Both the position numbers and the translations under genes were made by a program. This document shows, piece by piece, positions 1 through 9,703 of a DNA stretch of 64,000 nucleotides. Under the pieces are notes generated by a model. It was not told the DNA's origin. It worked only from the letters and a program-made list of their open reading frames with translations, and made no database searches. The stretch is from assembly GCA_015680685.1 (NCBI GenBank), contig MNCI01003856.1, positions 528,379-592,378 on the forward strand, in the 5' to 3' direction. Source of the DNA: Gnetum montanum. Taxonomy: Eukaryota > Streptophyta > Gnetopsida > Gnetales > Gnetaceae. Each line of letters starts with the position of its first letter. Within the stretch, counting starts at the first letter, position 1.

Positions 1-2541
1 CTCTGAAGTTTTGATTGATACTGAGGCGTCTAAGGAATCAGCCGCTTGTGATTGCAAGGGCTTGGTTGGTCTGTTGGTTCTAAAGAAAGGTCTTTTCTTC
101 ATGTGGTTGTTGGCACCAATAGTAGGTTGAGAGTTAATAGCCCTCGTGGTGTTACATTGCTGTAGCTAGGTAGGAATTTCACCTTGCATCGCAGGAGTAG
201 GTGGTAGTGGAGCTATTGGTGGAAGAGATGTGGCTAGATGAGAAGGATGATATGCTTGCGGAATATCACCTCTAGAAGAGGGAGTCCCATAATACTCGCG
301 GGTTTGGTAGTGAGGTTCAGGAGTGACACGACCAGTAGAGTCACGTGGGGAGATTGGCTGCTGCACGTAGTATCCATACGGGTTAGGTTGCCGTTAAGGA
401 TACTGTTGCCTTAGTGGTGGCATTCCCCATGATTGTGGGTGTTGCCACTGTTGATATTGCTCAATCGGTTGTGGTGGAGTTCCACTGGGATAATATGTTA
501 AGGGTTAGTGGAACTGCCTTGGGTTACCTCGAGGATAAGGTAACCTTTGGGGTGTTTACCTTTTGTTTAATCGTGGGTTGAGTGCATACACCCCAGACTC
601 CTCCAGATGTGAGATTACAGGGCAACATGCCTTAGGATGGTCATATTGACATATCTCACATCCACTATCATTGTCTATTTCTGAATCCACAACCTCTTCA
701 ATGATGGCAACTTTGCCCTTACCCTTGCTACATGCATGTTTAGCCTCTTTCTTTTTTCATTTCTCACTACCTTGCTCTCTAGACTCCTCTACTATTTTAA
801 GAATAGTTTGAAATCTATTGTCTAGGGAATCCCACATTTGGTCTACCTTTGCTAAAACTTTTGATGTCATATTTTGGATAGGCAAATTTTTCCTATTCAC
901 CATCTCTTTGAGTGGTGACTCTTCTTCATCCTCGCAAAATTTTACTCCCCTCTTCCAGAGGGAAGGATATTGGTTATACTCTTTTACACTTTCTCTCTTC
1001 CATAGCTCACCTTCTTCCTTAGCAACTTGCTCTAATAGTCTTTGAATTTGATGGGAGCTAAGCTTGGATAGTCTTCGTTGGGCATAAGTCCCAAGGGTTC
1101 TCCTCATTTCATGCCTAAGCCCATTTACGAGATGGCTCAGTTGATCCCTTTGTGAATAACCTTGGCCAAGACAGCGATGTAATAGTGCATAGTATCAGCC
1201 CATGGTAGCATCCAAGGGTTCATGTCCTCCTTGTTTCCAGCTTTGGATTTGCTTTCGTAGGTTGGACTCTCGGGAATACATTTGGTACTTGTCATTAAAT
1301 AGTTCTAACATAGTACTCCACCTACGAATGGATTTTGGTTCTAAAGACTAGTACGAGCTTTCTACTTCTTTAACTAATATCCATGGGAACAACTTAAGTT
1401 TTTGCCATTTGTTCTCTATGTTCTGTAAGGCACATGCATCATGGAATGCTTGTAAATGATTATGAGGATCAGCATTGTATCCCCCTTCAAATTGTGGGAT
1501 GTTGTTCATATCTAATCTCTTGATCCTACTATCTTTCTGATGCCTTGTTGGAATTCTAACAACCTTAGTTATGTCCAACATACTTCGAGTAGCGAGGAGG
1601 GGTTCATTGTGATTGTCTTGTCCATGGTGTCTATGATGCCTACGTTGTTCCCTACTCTCCCTTCTTCTATGTTGTGACTCTCTAGAGTACCCTGGTCCCC
1701 TTTCCTGGTTGTTTCATCTATGACTTCCACTATGCCTACCTTTATCCCCATGGTCTTTTTCTTTATGACCATGTCTAGATATTGAAGGAGAGGGTGAAGG
1801 AGATGATGAAGGTGAAGAAGATGGAGAACTGTCACCATGACGATGTCTGCTACCTTCTCTTCTGTGATCTCAGCCCTGATCGTGATTGCGATTAGAATGT
1901 CCACCTTTATCNCGATCTCAGCCCTGATCGTGATTGCGATTAGAATGTCCACCTTTATCATGAGTTCATGTCCCTTTTTCAAATCCTTTGTGCCCGTGGG
2001 TATCAGAACCTGGGTTATGAATAGTGGAATGAAGGTTTTGATATACAACCCCTTGGCCAAATTCAAGGGGAGAAACATTGTTTTGTGGGCGACTGCCTAA
2101 GGTAGGTTCACCACCCTCATTTTCACTTAAAACATGTATGGAATCCTGGGACCACTTACCCTTCAAAGACTTATGATGTCTATCCTGTTGCAAGTCCTTT
2201 TAACATTGTGCCATTGTGGGATGGTATTCTCTTGAGTCATGTTCTTGCACAATGTATTCTACATGTAAGTGCAGCATGCCAATTCGTGTAAGAGCACGAA
2301 GAAGCATGCTCGGGATTGAACGATCGGGAGGTAACACTATGTTACCTTCTAAGTCTCGCCAACACAGTTGTTTGTCTTGATGGAGGATAAAGGTGAAGTC
2401 TAGTATATACTCATTGGGATGAATATGTACCACTCAAACTTGTTGAGGGACTGACGGATCAACGTCATGTGTATTACACCACCGATTGTTTCTTGTTTTA
2501 GACGAAGGCGGTGAGGCGCTTTCATACAAAGAAGGAGACAT
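1..2541 (-). pseudogene. gag remnant of element A
   Basis: Degenerate structural (capsid/nucleocapsid) gene. The likely start is the ATG at 2541, opening MSPS, about 115 bases after the PBS, as in elements E and F. Downstream are a segment with VVHIHPNEYILDFTFILHQD (2430-2370), an R/S-rich charged stretch (2080-1580), the gag core beginning around 1560 (DSRIKRLDMNNIPQFEGG), the conserved block around 1107 (RRTLGTYAQRRLSKLSSHQI), and a zinc knuckle CEICQYDHPKACC near 660-620. A Pro/Gln-rich tail follows to the window edge. Stops and frameshifts are frequent. The 46-base repeat with a single N at 1912 adds a false frameshift. Protease and pol lie outside the window. Confidence 0.8.
1866..1959. 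repeat. 46-base direct duplication flanking a single N
   Basis: Positions 1866-1911 (GATCTCAGCCC...CTTTATC) recur exactly at 1914-1959, separated by N at 1912 and C at 1913. An identical pair around a lone N is what results when two overlapping contigs are joined without merging the overlap. I treat it as an assembly join rather than biology. Confidence 0.75.
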
Positions 2542-2658
2542 ACCTTTCTGTTCAGTGTGTAATGTATTCTTGTTTATTATTTTCTCAATCAACCCTAAGG
2601 TTTCGTTCCAATGATGTGAATGATTTCCTATGTTCTAGTTAGCGCATAAACAACTAAG

Positions 2659-2676
2659 TCCCTGGCAACGGTGCTA
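2659..2676 (-). other. Primer-binding site of element A (Asp-tRNA type)
   Basis: In the element's sense the sequence reads TAGCACCGTTGCCAGGGA, one base after the LTR end. It differs from the perfect site in element H (TGGCGCCGTTGCCGGGGA) at three positions, all G-to-A or C-to-T-type changes. The H site is complementary to the 3' end of plant tRNA-Asp. Confidence 0.85.
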
Positions 2677-2677
2677 A

Positions 2678-2960
2678 TGATGAGCGGCGAGGTACCCCTA
2701 CACTCAACCATACGAATACGAGTGTTTCATGCATGATCTAGTTAAATTCCAAGGACTAAGTGCTTATGCACCCTTGTGTAACAAGGATGGGTTGATTGAT
2801 TGTTGTCTTCCCAAGCTTACATGTATGTCCTGATTGTATGGTTAAGTAAGCTTAAGGCATATGATTTTTATAGCTTTTATGTTTTTATGTCCTACACTAG
2901 TAGGGAAGAAGAGAGGTAACTAAGTGACTACTCTAATAATTAGAATAAACCACTAGAGTA
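2678..2960 (-). repeat. Partial 5' LTR of element A
   Basis: The left end, TGATGAGCGGCGAGGTACC, is the inverted form of the LTR terminus shared by all family members (LTRs begin TGATGA and end TCATCA). Similarity to the G LTR (57777 onward) continues through the CTTCCCAAGCTTAC block and fades near 2950-2960, so the U3, TATA and R portions are missing. The right boundary is approximate. Confidence 0.75.
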
Positions 2961-3142
2961 ACCACTCTCATCACCCTGGATATGAAATGAAGCTTTATTC
3001 TATTTAAAGATCCATAGGATCTATTGAACAGATATTACATTTTCATTAAAAATAAAGATAGATTCTAAAAATTGACCAAGCACCAATGGGGCAACAAAAA
3101 TAAATCATACAAGTTTTTTGCTATAATATTATAATGCTATGT

Positions 3143-4951
3143 CTAATGAGTACGCACAACATAAGAAAAACACACATGTAACTCATCTTTAAGGGCTTCT
3201 AATCTAGACAACCTACAAATGTGCTCTTGTTGGGGTAGTTGAACCCACCTTCCACTTTTGATTCTAAGATGATGATAACTTAAGCGAAACTTATTGATAG
3301 CATTTTGATACTTGATTATAATACCAACTAAGAGATAGCATGCCTTAGAATCTAATTTTGATAGCATGCCTAAATTGCTTGTTGCACAATCATTTTTGCA
3401 TTTCATTAATAAAGATACCAAAGAGAGTTGAAGAAAGTTAACAACCTTTCGTCTCCAATTTTGCTCTGCAATTGAAATTTTTTCTCTAAATTACTATTTG
3501 TAATTTCAATAATCACTTCCTCATACAATCTTTATGTTGTTGCAATCAAATTTGAAGGGATGCTAATTTTATGCAAGCTCAACTATAGTTTTGTATAGAT
3601 CACTAAATCATATTCTTTTGTAAAATTAATAACATAAATGAAATCTTTTTTATTGGGCATTTCACAAACTCTATGTTGTGTCTAATAATAACCAAGTAAT
3701 TAATAGTGGAGTGATTATGCCTAAAACCTACTTGTCATCTTGCCCTGACCTAGTTACCTTCAATCTAATAACTGATTCTCTTTTCTAATAGAGTATCCAA
3801 TAACTTCGCAAAAATATTACTTACAATGATTATTCAACAATTGTTGAAATTATTTTGATTTCCATTTTTATATAATAGGATAGTTTTACTAGTTTTCCAA
3901 TGTTGATTTAATCCTTATTCCATTGATGAATTCAATTTGTGTCAAATTTCTATATGAATAGCAAATCATATCCACTTTAATAATTTTGCATATAAACCAT
4001 TTGAATCTACAACTTTGCTAATTGTTAGCTTTTTAATACATTGTGTGACTTCCTCAAGAGTAAATTAGAAAGTTTCTTGTTGTATAATAATTGATATATT
4101 ATCATTTTCTTCTGTAAATAGCTTATTGTAAAATGAGAAAATATCTTAAAAAGAACAATTATATGATAAGCAGGCTTTACAATGAAAACATTATCAAAAT
4201 TGTCTAGCTTCCTTTTTAATGGTGTAAGCACCATATTTTTTGTTGTTCCCTTATAAATTTCCTTTTCTTAATTCTAATCAAGCATTTATATACCTTAACT
4301 AAACTTTGTTTGTGACTCTTATTTGCATTCTTAATATTCTACCTAGCTTGTATGCAATCCTCATCAAAACCAAGTCTTTTGAGCACCATATTATTGTGAA
4401 TGCATAACTTACTTGTAAGCAAAATTTGTTCAAGCTTCCTATATTGTCTTTCAAGAGTCCATTTTTTCTATGCTACATTCATATATTTTTCCTTAACTTC
4501 TAGGGTAATTATGTACTTAATATTTTTCTATTCTTATTTTTTTGGTCTAAGAAATAATTAAATTTGTAATAAAAAATCTACATTATGATGGCAAGACTTC
4601 ACTAAATCTTCTCCAACTTTCAACTTAATAAAATCAATATCTTCATAAGAACATAAAAGCAAATCAATGCAAAAGTTACCTTGAGGTCCTATGAAAGTAA
4701 ATGATGAAGATTGAGAAAATTTAGTAAGATCATTGAAAATCAAAAAATAAAAAATTTTTGTCCATTCTAACAATTGTTGACCCATCTTATCTGTAAAATG
4801 TCATGTCCAGCTGTGATCTTCAATAATGTCTAAACTACCAACATTACGTTACCTTTGAATAATTTTTGTTTGCTATGAATCTATCCTAGCATTAAAATCT
4901 ACACAAATAAATATTGATCTATAGTACTTTATCTATGAACTAAAAAGGATG
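3143..4951 (-). pseudogene. LINE ORF2 remnant (endonuclease, reverse transcriptase)
   Basis: Read in minus sense. At 4920-4870 is a block resembling the GDFNARIG endonuclease motif (here CVDFNARI). At 4785-4558 follows an open segment with QLLEW, SSSFTFIGPQGN and a degraded SDH box (SCHHN), typical of the end of an AP-like endonuclease. From 4080 come FTLEEVTQCIKKL, WKTSKTILLYKNGNQNNFNN, FAKLLDTLLEKRI and QVGFRHNHSTINYL, then INFTKEYDLV, which match conserved RT blocks before the first catalytic Asp. The YADD region is absent. The last 93 codons (3421-3143) contain INKFRLSYHHLRIKSGRW and a Cys/His segment like LINE C-termini. Non-functional. Confidence 0.72.
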
Positions 4952-4956
4952 ATCAC

Positions 4957-5855
4957 TGATGAGTGTCAAAGTATCACATCAATGTGGTCTCGTTTACATG
5001 TTGTTACCCTGTTGATGGGTTGCATTGACGTAGCATTCACTACGTCTACAAGGCTACGTCGACGCAGCCCAATAACAAAAACTATAAATACAAGCTCATA
5101 GTCGTGTTTATGTGGAGTCAAGTGATAGTAGTAGCCAAAATGTTGTAGTTTTTACATTTGAAAGTTAGAATATTTTCTCGAGTGCTTGCAATTGAAGTTA
5201 TTGAGTGTACGGATCTTTATTCGAGCACTGTTGTACTTGAGCACGATAGTACATGCGACAATAAAGATGAGCTTCTTGATAAACCTTGCAACATTTTGGA
5301 TAGCTTAAATATTTTATTCATGCATTTAAAGTTTTCAATTATTTATTCAATGTTTCTCAATAATTAACCTAATTAAGTAATTAAGCAAGATAAGCTAAAT
5401 AGCGATTAAGTAAACCCATAAGTACAACCACTTCAAGCATGCGTATAATGTTTGGTAATCCTAGCAACGCTTAACACTTGGTAACTTGACAACGTTATAT
5501 GTGTTCAAGATGCATACAAGTGGGACCAGATACTTATGTTAGGACTAGTTAAACAATAGTTAGCCCATTAGATTAAAGTAGACATTAAATTACTTTATTC
5601 TTGATCCTATTTATTTTAAGCACCAAAAGCATAAATTATAAAATGACAAAAATCATATTTCTCCATTATACTTAACCATACCTTTGTACATCATAAGTAT
5701 AATTGGGAAGACAATGAATGACCATTAGGGCAAGGTTCACTTCCTAGACAACTAGTGTACCGAAAGACATAAAGTTCATGGAATTCAACCGGATTGCGCT
5801 TGAACACTTTGTGATTCATATGGTTGAGTGTAGGGGTACCTTTTGCCACTTATCA
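4957..5855 (+). repeat. Solo LTR S1 with 5-bp TSD (ATCAC)
   Basis: An 899-base LTR beginning TGATGAGTGTC and ending CACTTATCA, flanked by ATCAC at 4952-4956 and again at 5856-5860. It has the family's features: CpG-rich U3 with ACGTCGACGCAGCC-type motifs, TATA-like ACTATAAATAC just before 5095, the conserved block around AGTAGTAGCC, an AATAAAGA poly(A)-type signal near 5260, and the final TGTAGGGGTACC. No internal element sequence remains, so it is a product of LTR-LTR recombination. It lies in the endonuclease part of the older LINE. Its U3 start matches solo LTR S5. Confidence 0.92.
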
Positions 5856-5921
5856 ATCACGAGATAACTTTATAGAATCATATAATATACCATATCTAAG
5901 AGCAAAATAACATGTGGTAAG

Positions 5922-6330
5922 TGATGAAGTCCAAGTTAGTTAGCTACGTTGATGCATGTTCATTGATGTAGCTTTGTCAACACATCCTGAGATGTGTTGT
6001 GTGTTGACACTAATCCTCCATAAGCCTATATAAATGCTTATATCATCCACATGTATAGCACCTTTTATCATTCACATAGCGAAGCTCTTGTAGTTTATTT
6101 TTGTAAGACTTAGCCAAATTTTCCTCTAAGTGGCCACAGTGTGGATTGGGTTGATTGAATGAAATTTTATTCAAATGCATGTTATACTTAAAGACTTCTA
6201 CATGACAATAATAAAATTGAGATTAATTCCTTCCATTGCAACACTTGGACTAACATTTAATTTATTTTCAATCACTTTACTTTAAATGCATTTTACTTTT
6301 TGCACAACCATGCTGACATAATATTTTTTG
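5922..6330 (+). repeat. LTR fragment S2 (5' part only)
   Basis: Begins TGATGAAGTCC and contains a TATA-like CCTATATAAATGC near 6025, the R-region block GCGAAGCTCTTGTAG, and an AATAAAATTGAGATTAATTCC poly(A) region. Similarity to the other LTRs is lost around 6320-6330, about half way through. It is more diverged than S1, from which it is separated by only 66 bases. No TSD can be read. Confidence 0.75.
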
Positions 6331-6639
6331 TCAAACATATTATTTATGATCATCAATTTTTTTAAAAGCATATAATTTTCAAGAGATTTCCTCACTAACA
6401 CTACAATGTAACCAGATGGTCTACCTCTTCACCTTTCTCTTGTATTTCTTACAATAATTTGGTAGATCTAGGAACTATAAAATCTAAATAATCAACATCT
6501 TTCCAAGTTTTAAAAAAATTTAAATTATTAAAGATATGAAAGAAGCTAATACTATTCAAAAAAAAAACTTTATTTGCAATTCCATCATCAAGATTAAGAA
6601 ATCCACACTTTAAAGGATTTATACGCTTTTTGAATAATT

Positions 6640-7240
6640 TTTGGAATACTAATTATTTGTAATTATTGACATGTTGCTAGCATTTAGGCATGCTACAAAA
6701 CCCTGTTCACAAGTTGCCTTAACGTTTTTCTAGTGTACAACTCTTTCTACAAGTTTCTTGCAAGTAAGATCCTCATTTATTCAAACCCTTGTTCCATTCT
6801 TAGTTTACTTCAAGTGGCTTTGGTATCTCTAGACATGTATTCTATCTTCTACATAATGAAACTTAATAATTATATGTTAGGGATTTTCACATCATACACC
6901 TAGAACCCTAAAAACTTTATGAATTTTTGAAGAAGTTATATGAATATCATCTATAATTTTTTCAACTTTCCTAAACAAAGTTTCATCTATTTCACCCTGT
7001 ATCTTTTGCATACCTATAAAACATAAATGTTTTGCAATTGTCAATCCCATCTTTATCTTTGTTCCTTTAAGATTATATTCATTTTTATTTTCCTCCACAT
7101 TGAGTTTAAGTTTTGCTAATTTTAGTAAAATCTATTCATTATCCTTTGAAGAAATACTAATCTATTTTTTTCCTCAATCTTCCCTTCAAGGGCTAATTTC
7201 TTTGCTTTATTTATGGATCTCATTTTGCTAACCATATGTT
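6640..7240 (-). pseudogene. LINE ORF1-like remnant (coiled coil plus RNA-binding-type domain)
   Basis: Minus sense. The upstream part, about 7240-7100, is rich in K, E, L and N (INKAKKLALEGKIEEKN), as in a coiled coil. Then 7098-6892 is open for 66 codons and ends ITSSKIHKVFRVLGV. After an in-frame stop the same frame continues HIIIKFHYVEDRIHV and INEDLT. This succession (KVFRLG, IIVKF, INEDLT) is the signature of L1-type ORF1 proteins, which coat LINE RNA. It sits upstream of the endonuclease of the LINE ORF2, as expected. Several stops, no intact protein. The match to ORF1 was judged by eye, with no alignment. Confidence 0.6.
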
Positions 7241-8501
7241 CTTATTGTACAAATAGAATTTATTTGAGAGTAGCATTCAAAGATTTATTTTGTGTGCTTT
7301 GTGAAGATGCTATGATAAACTTTTTAAATTTCCTGGGTAGATAAATTAATCTCTTTAGTAACAAATCCTCACTCGTAAAATATTAATCAAATCTAAATTG
7401 CCTCTAACTGCCCTTCCTGTTGTATCAAATCAAATTGATGTTAAAACCCTCATGGTAGAAATCCTTAATGCTAAAACTCTCATTGCAAAACCACTTGCAG
7501 CCTCAAATTAAAGCTAAAATCCTTAGCATTGAAACCCTTATAATATTGCTTATTCATAAGTGGGTTTCAAATTTTGATATCTAATTTGAAGAATATGCTA
7601 AAGTTCTATGTTTTGTTGAGTTATGTAATCTTCTGTTGATTTTTTAAAAAGCCAAGCAAGAAACTGTTTGTCTTATTTATTCCATTAAGCATATGAAGTA
7701 TATTTCTATAACTTTTAGTGTTCGTAATGTTTTTTTGTTGAAATTAATCTTCTTAATTATAAAAAAAAATCCTATTACATGTAGGAAAAGAGACTTATAT
7801 TCAACCAATTACATACTATAATCTTTCTAATTCTTACAACTTTTACCATCGTGGAGGATATTTCTTTCATGCTTGTCCTTTTCTACTCAAGAAAAAAGAT
7901 TCTAAAGAAAAGAAAATTTGCGTTAAAGTTGAAAATGAAAGAAAAAAAATGAAGTTAAAGATATAAAAAATTAAAAAATTAGTATCAACGATAAGAATGA
8001 TCAAATAGAAATAAAGAATGTAGAGAAGACAAAAGCTCTTATGTATATTTTTACTGGTAGTGGAGAAAATATTAAGTAGCCTACACAAATAGCCTATAAG
8101 GTAAATTTCTCCTTATCTAACAAGAATATTATTAACTTACAAATTAAAACTAGTATTAGTAAGAAGGTTATAATTGATGGGTAAAGATGCTTGATATAAG
8201 ATTAATAACAAGCAAAGAGGTGAAGATCTTCTATAAGTGCTACCACCTCATAATTATTCTAAGCATGTGTAGATGGAACGGTGATCCAAGTGAAGGTGAT
8301 AAGATGAAGAAGAATACCATCCCATAAGTTGATGGGTTGTAGCTCTCTGTAATGCTCATAGGTTAGTAGGTTATGTGGATGGATGACTATGCTTGATTGG
8401 TCACCTAAGAATAGCATGGCAAGAAATGCATTAATGGGCAAAGTAGGATGAAAAAATCCATTATACTATTAAATAACTAGAATTTCAACATCATTAACTT
8501 G
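7241..8501. other. Unassigned AT-rich sequence left of element E
   Basis: No convincing gene. A minus-strand open stretch at 8088-7867 is hydrophobic and A/T-driven. Another at 8441-8259 (60 codons) could continue the unclassified ORF found on the other side of element E (35289-36056), because E was inserted exactly between them. Around 7440-7560 the phrases AAACCCTCAT and AAACTCTCATTGC recur loosely. The TSD copy GTAGG (8502-8506) closes the segment. Confidence 0.5.
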
Positions 8502-8506
8502 GTAGG

Positions 8507-9452
8507 TGATGAGAGATGAGGTACCCCTACGACCAACCATATGAATCATGAAGCGTTAACACACGACTCGGTCGAATTTTGCGAACTTTATCATTTCCAG
8601 TGCACTAGTTGTTTAGGAAGTGAGTTTAGCCTTAAGGTCCATTGTTGTGCTCCTAATTACACTTGTGATGCATCTTGGTATGGTTAAATGTAACTGAGGC
8701 ATCCAATTTTTATCATTTTATGTTTTATGTTTTGGGTGCTTGAAATGTAGGTAAAAGGAATTTGATTAACTAATTTGAATTAATTAACTAACTATTATTA
8801 AGCTAATCCTAACATAAGTATTTGTTCCCACTTTTCGTACATGTCCTGAACTCATGTATCCACTGTTGGGCGACCAAACGTTATGCTACTAGGCATACCA
8901 AGCAATAACGTTGCTGGGATTACCAAGTGAATACGTGTTATGCTCGAAGCGATCGTACTTATGTATTTAAGCTATCTAACTTAATAACCTCATTAATTCA
9001 CTTGTTGGAAAATAATTGTGAAATAATGGAGAATAATTAACAAATAATTTAAAACATTGAATGCATAAATAGAAGAGCTAATCTATCCAAAGTGCTACAA
9101 GGTTTATTAGAAAGCTCATCTTTATTGCTGCACACACTGTCGTGCTTAGGTACAACAATGCTCGAATAAAGATCCATACACTCGATGACTCTTGTTGCGA
9201 GCACTCAGGGAAAAAATATTCTAACTTTCAAATGGAAAAAATGCAAGAGCTTTGCTATAATTGAAATTTGGACTCTCCATAAATGTGGGGAGCAGGTGCA
9301 TATTTATAGGTGATGGACAGATACCGCATCAACTAGGCATTGTTGATGTAGGTCAAAATGCATTGATGGGGCCTCATGGATGAGGTCTTGTTGACACGGT
9401 CAGCTACGTCGACGAGGCCTCATCAACGCAGCCAACCCACAACAACTCATCC
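8507..9452 (-). repeat. 3' LTR of element E
   Basis: 946 bases. Left end TGATGAGAGATGAGG is the inverted LTR 3' end; right end CTCATCC is the inverted LTR start with a final A-to-C change. In sense the U3 holds a palindromic array GCTACGTCGACGAGG...CCTCATCAACG near 9398-9433, then a TATA-like CCTATAAATATGC (9310-9298), the R block ending near 9180, and an inverted AATAAAGATGAGC poly(A)-type signal at about 9115-9127. The adjoining polypurine tract marks it as the 3' copy. Confidence 0.92.
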
Positions 9453-9468
9453 TACCCCCATGACTGAA
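9453..9468 (-). other. 3' polypurine tract of element E
   Basis: In sense: TTCAGTCATGGGGGTA, directly abutting the 3' LTR. The same motif, YAGTYRTGGGGGTA, precedes the 3' LTRs of F, G and H. It is the expected plus-strand priming site. Confidence 0.85.
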
Positions 9469-9703
9469 TGAAAACTCGTCCTCAAATTATTTTACAAAAT
9501 TGGGAAGGTATGGGATTATTAAATGACTTTTCTTTCAACAAAACAAACTTGATTGACTTGATAAAAAAATGGAGTGCCCAGGTATACAAATCAACACATT
9601 ACAAAATGGTGGTGTTCAGGACACAAAATTGAACATCATGATACAACTCTTTAAAAAATTTGGACAACACATTCCTTGATGATGTGAAGCTTATTAGAGA
9701 AGA

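Larger units (their letters stand above)
1..2960 (-). mobile_element. Ty3/gypsy element A, truncated by window start
   Basis: Minus-strand LTR retrotransposon of the family that fills this window. Reading leftwards: part of the 5' LTR (2960-2678), an Asp-tRNA primer-binding site, and gag running off position 1 just before the protease. It is closest to element G at the other end of the window: the gag text at 1-2541 and 62290-64000 matches over long stretches, including the zinc knuckle and the P-rich tail. The LTR is lost beyond about 2960, where LINE-related sequence takes over, so no target-site duplication can be read. Confidence 0.85.
3100..7240 (-). mobile_element. Old LINE (non-LTR) retrotransposon, interrupted by LTRs
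   Basis: Minus-strand non-LTR element with its parts in the expected order: coiled-coil ORF1 (7240-6640), then ORF2 with AP-type endonuclease (about 4930-4560), reverse transcriptase (about 4080-3480) and a C-terminal domain ending at 3143. Solo LTR S1 (4957-5855, with TSD) and LTR fragment S2 (5922-6330) were inserted later. Every segment carries stops and frameshifts. The catalytic YADD block of the RT is not visible and looks deleted. The 3' end, somewhere near 3060-3140, is not marked by a clear poly(A) tail. It is distinct from the LINE at 36300-38065. Confidence 0.75.
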
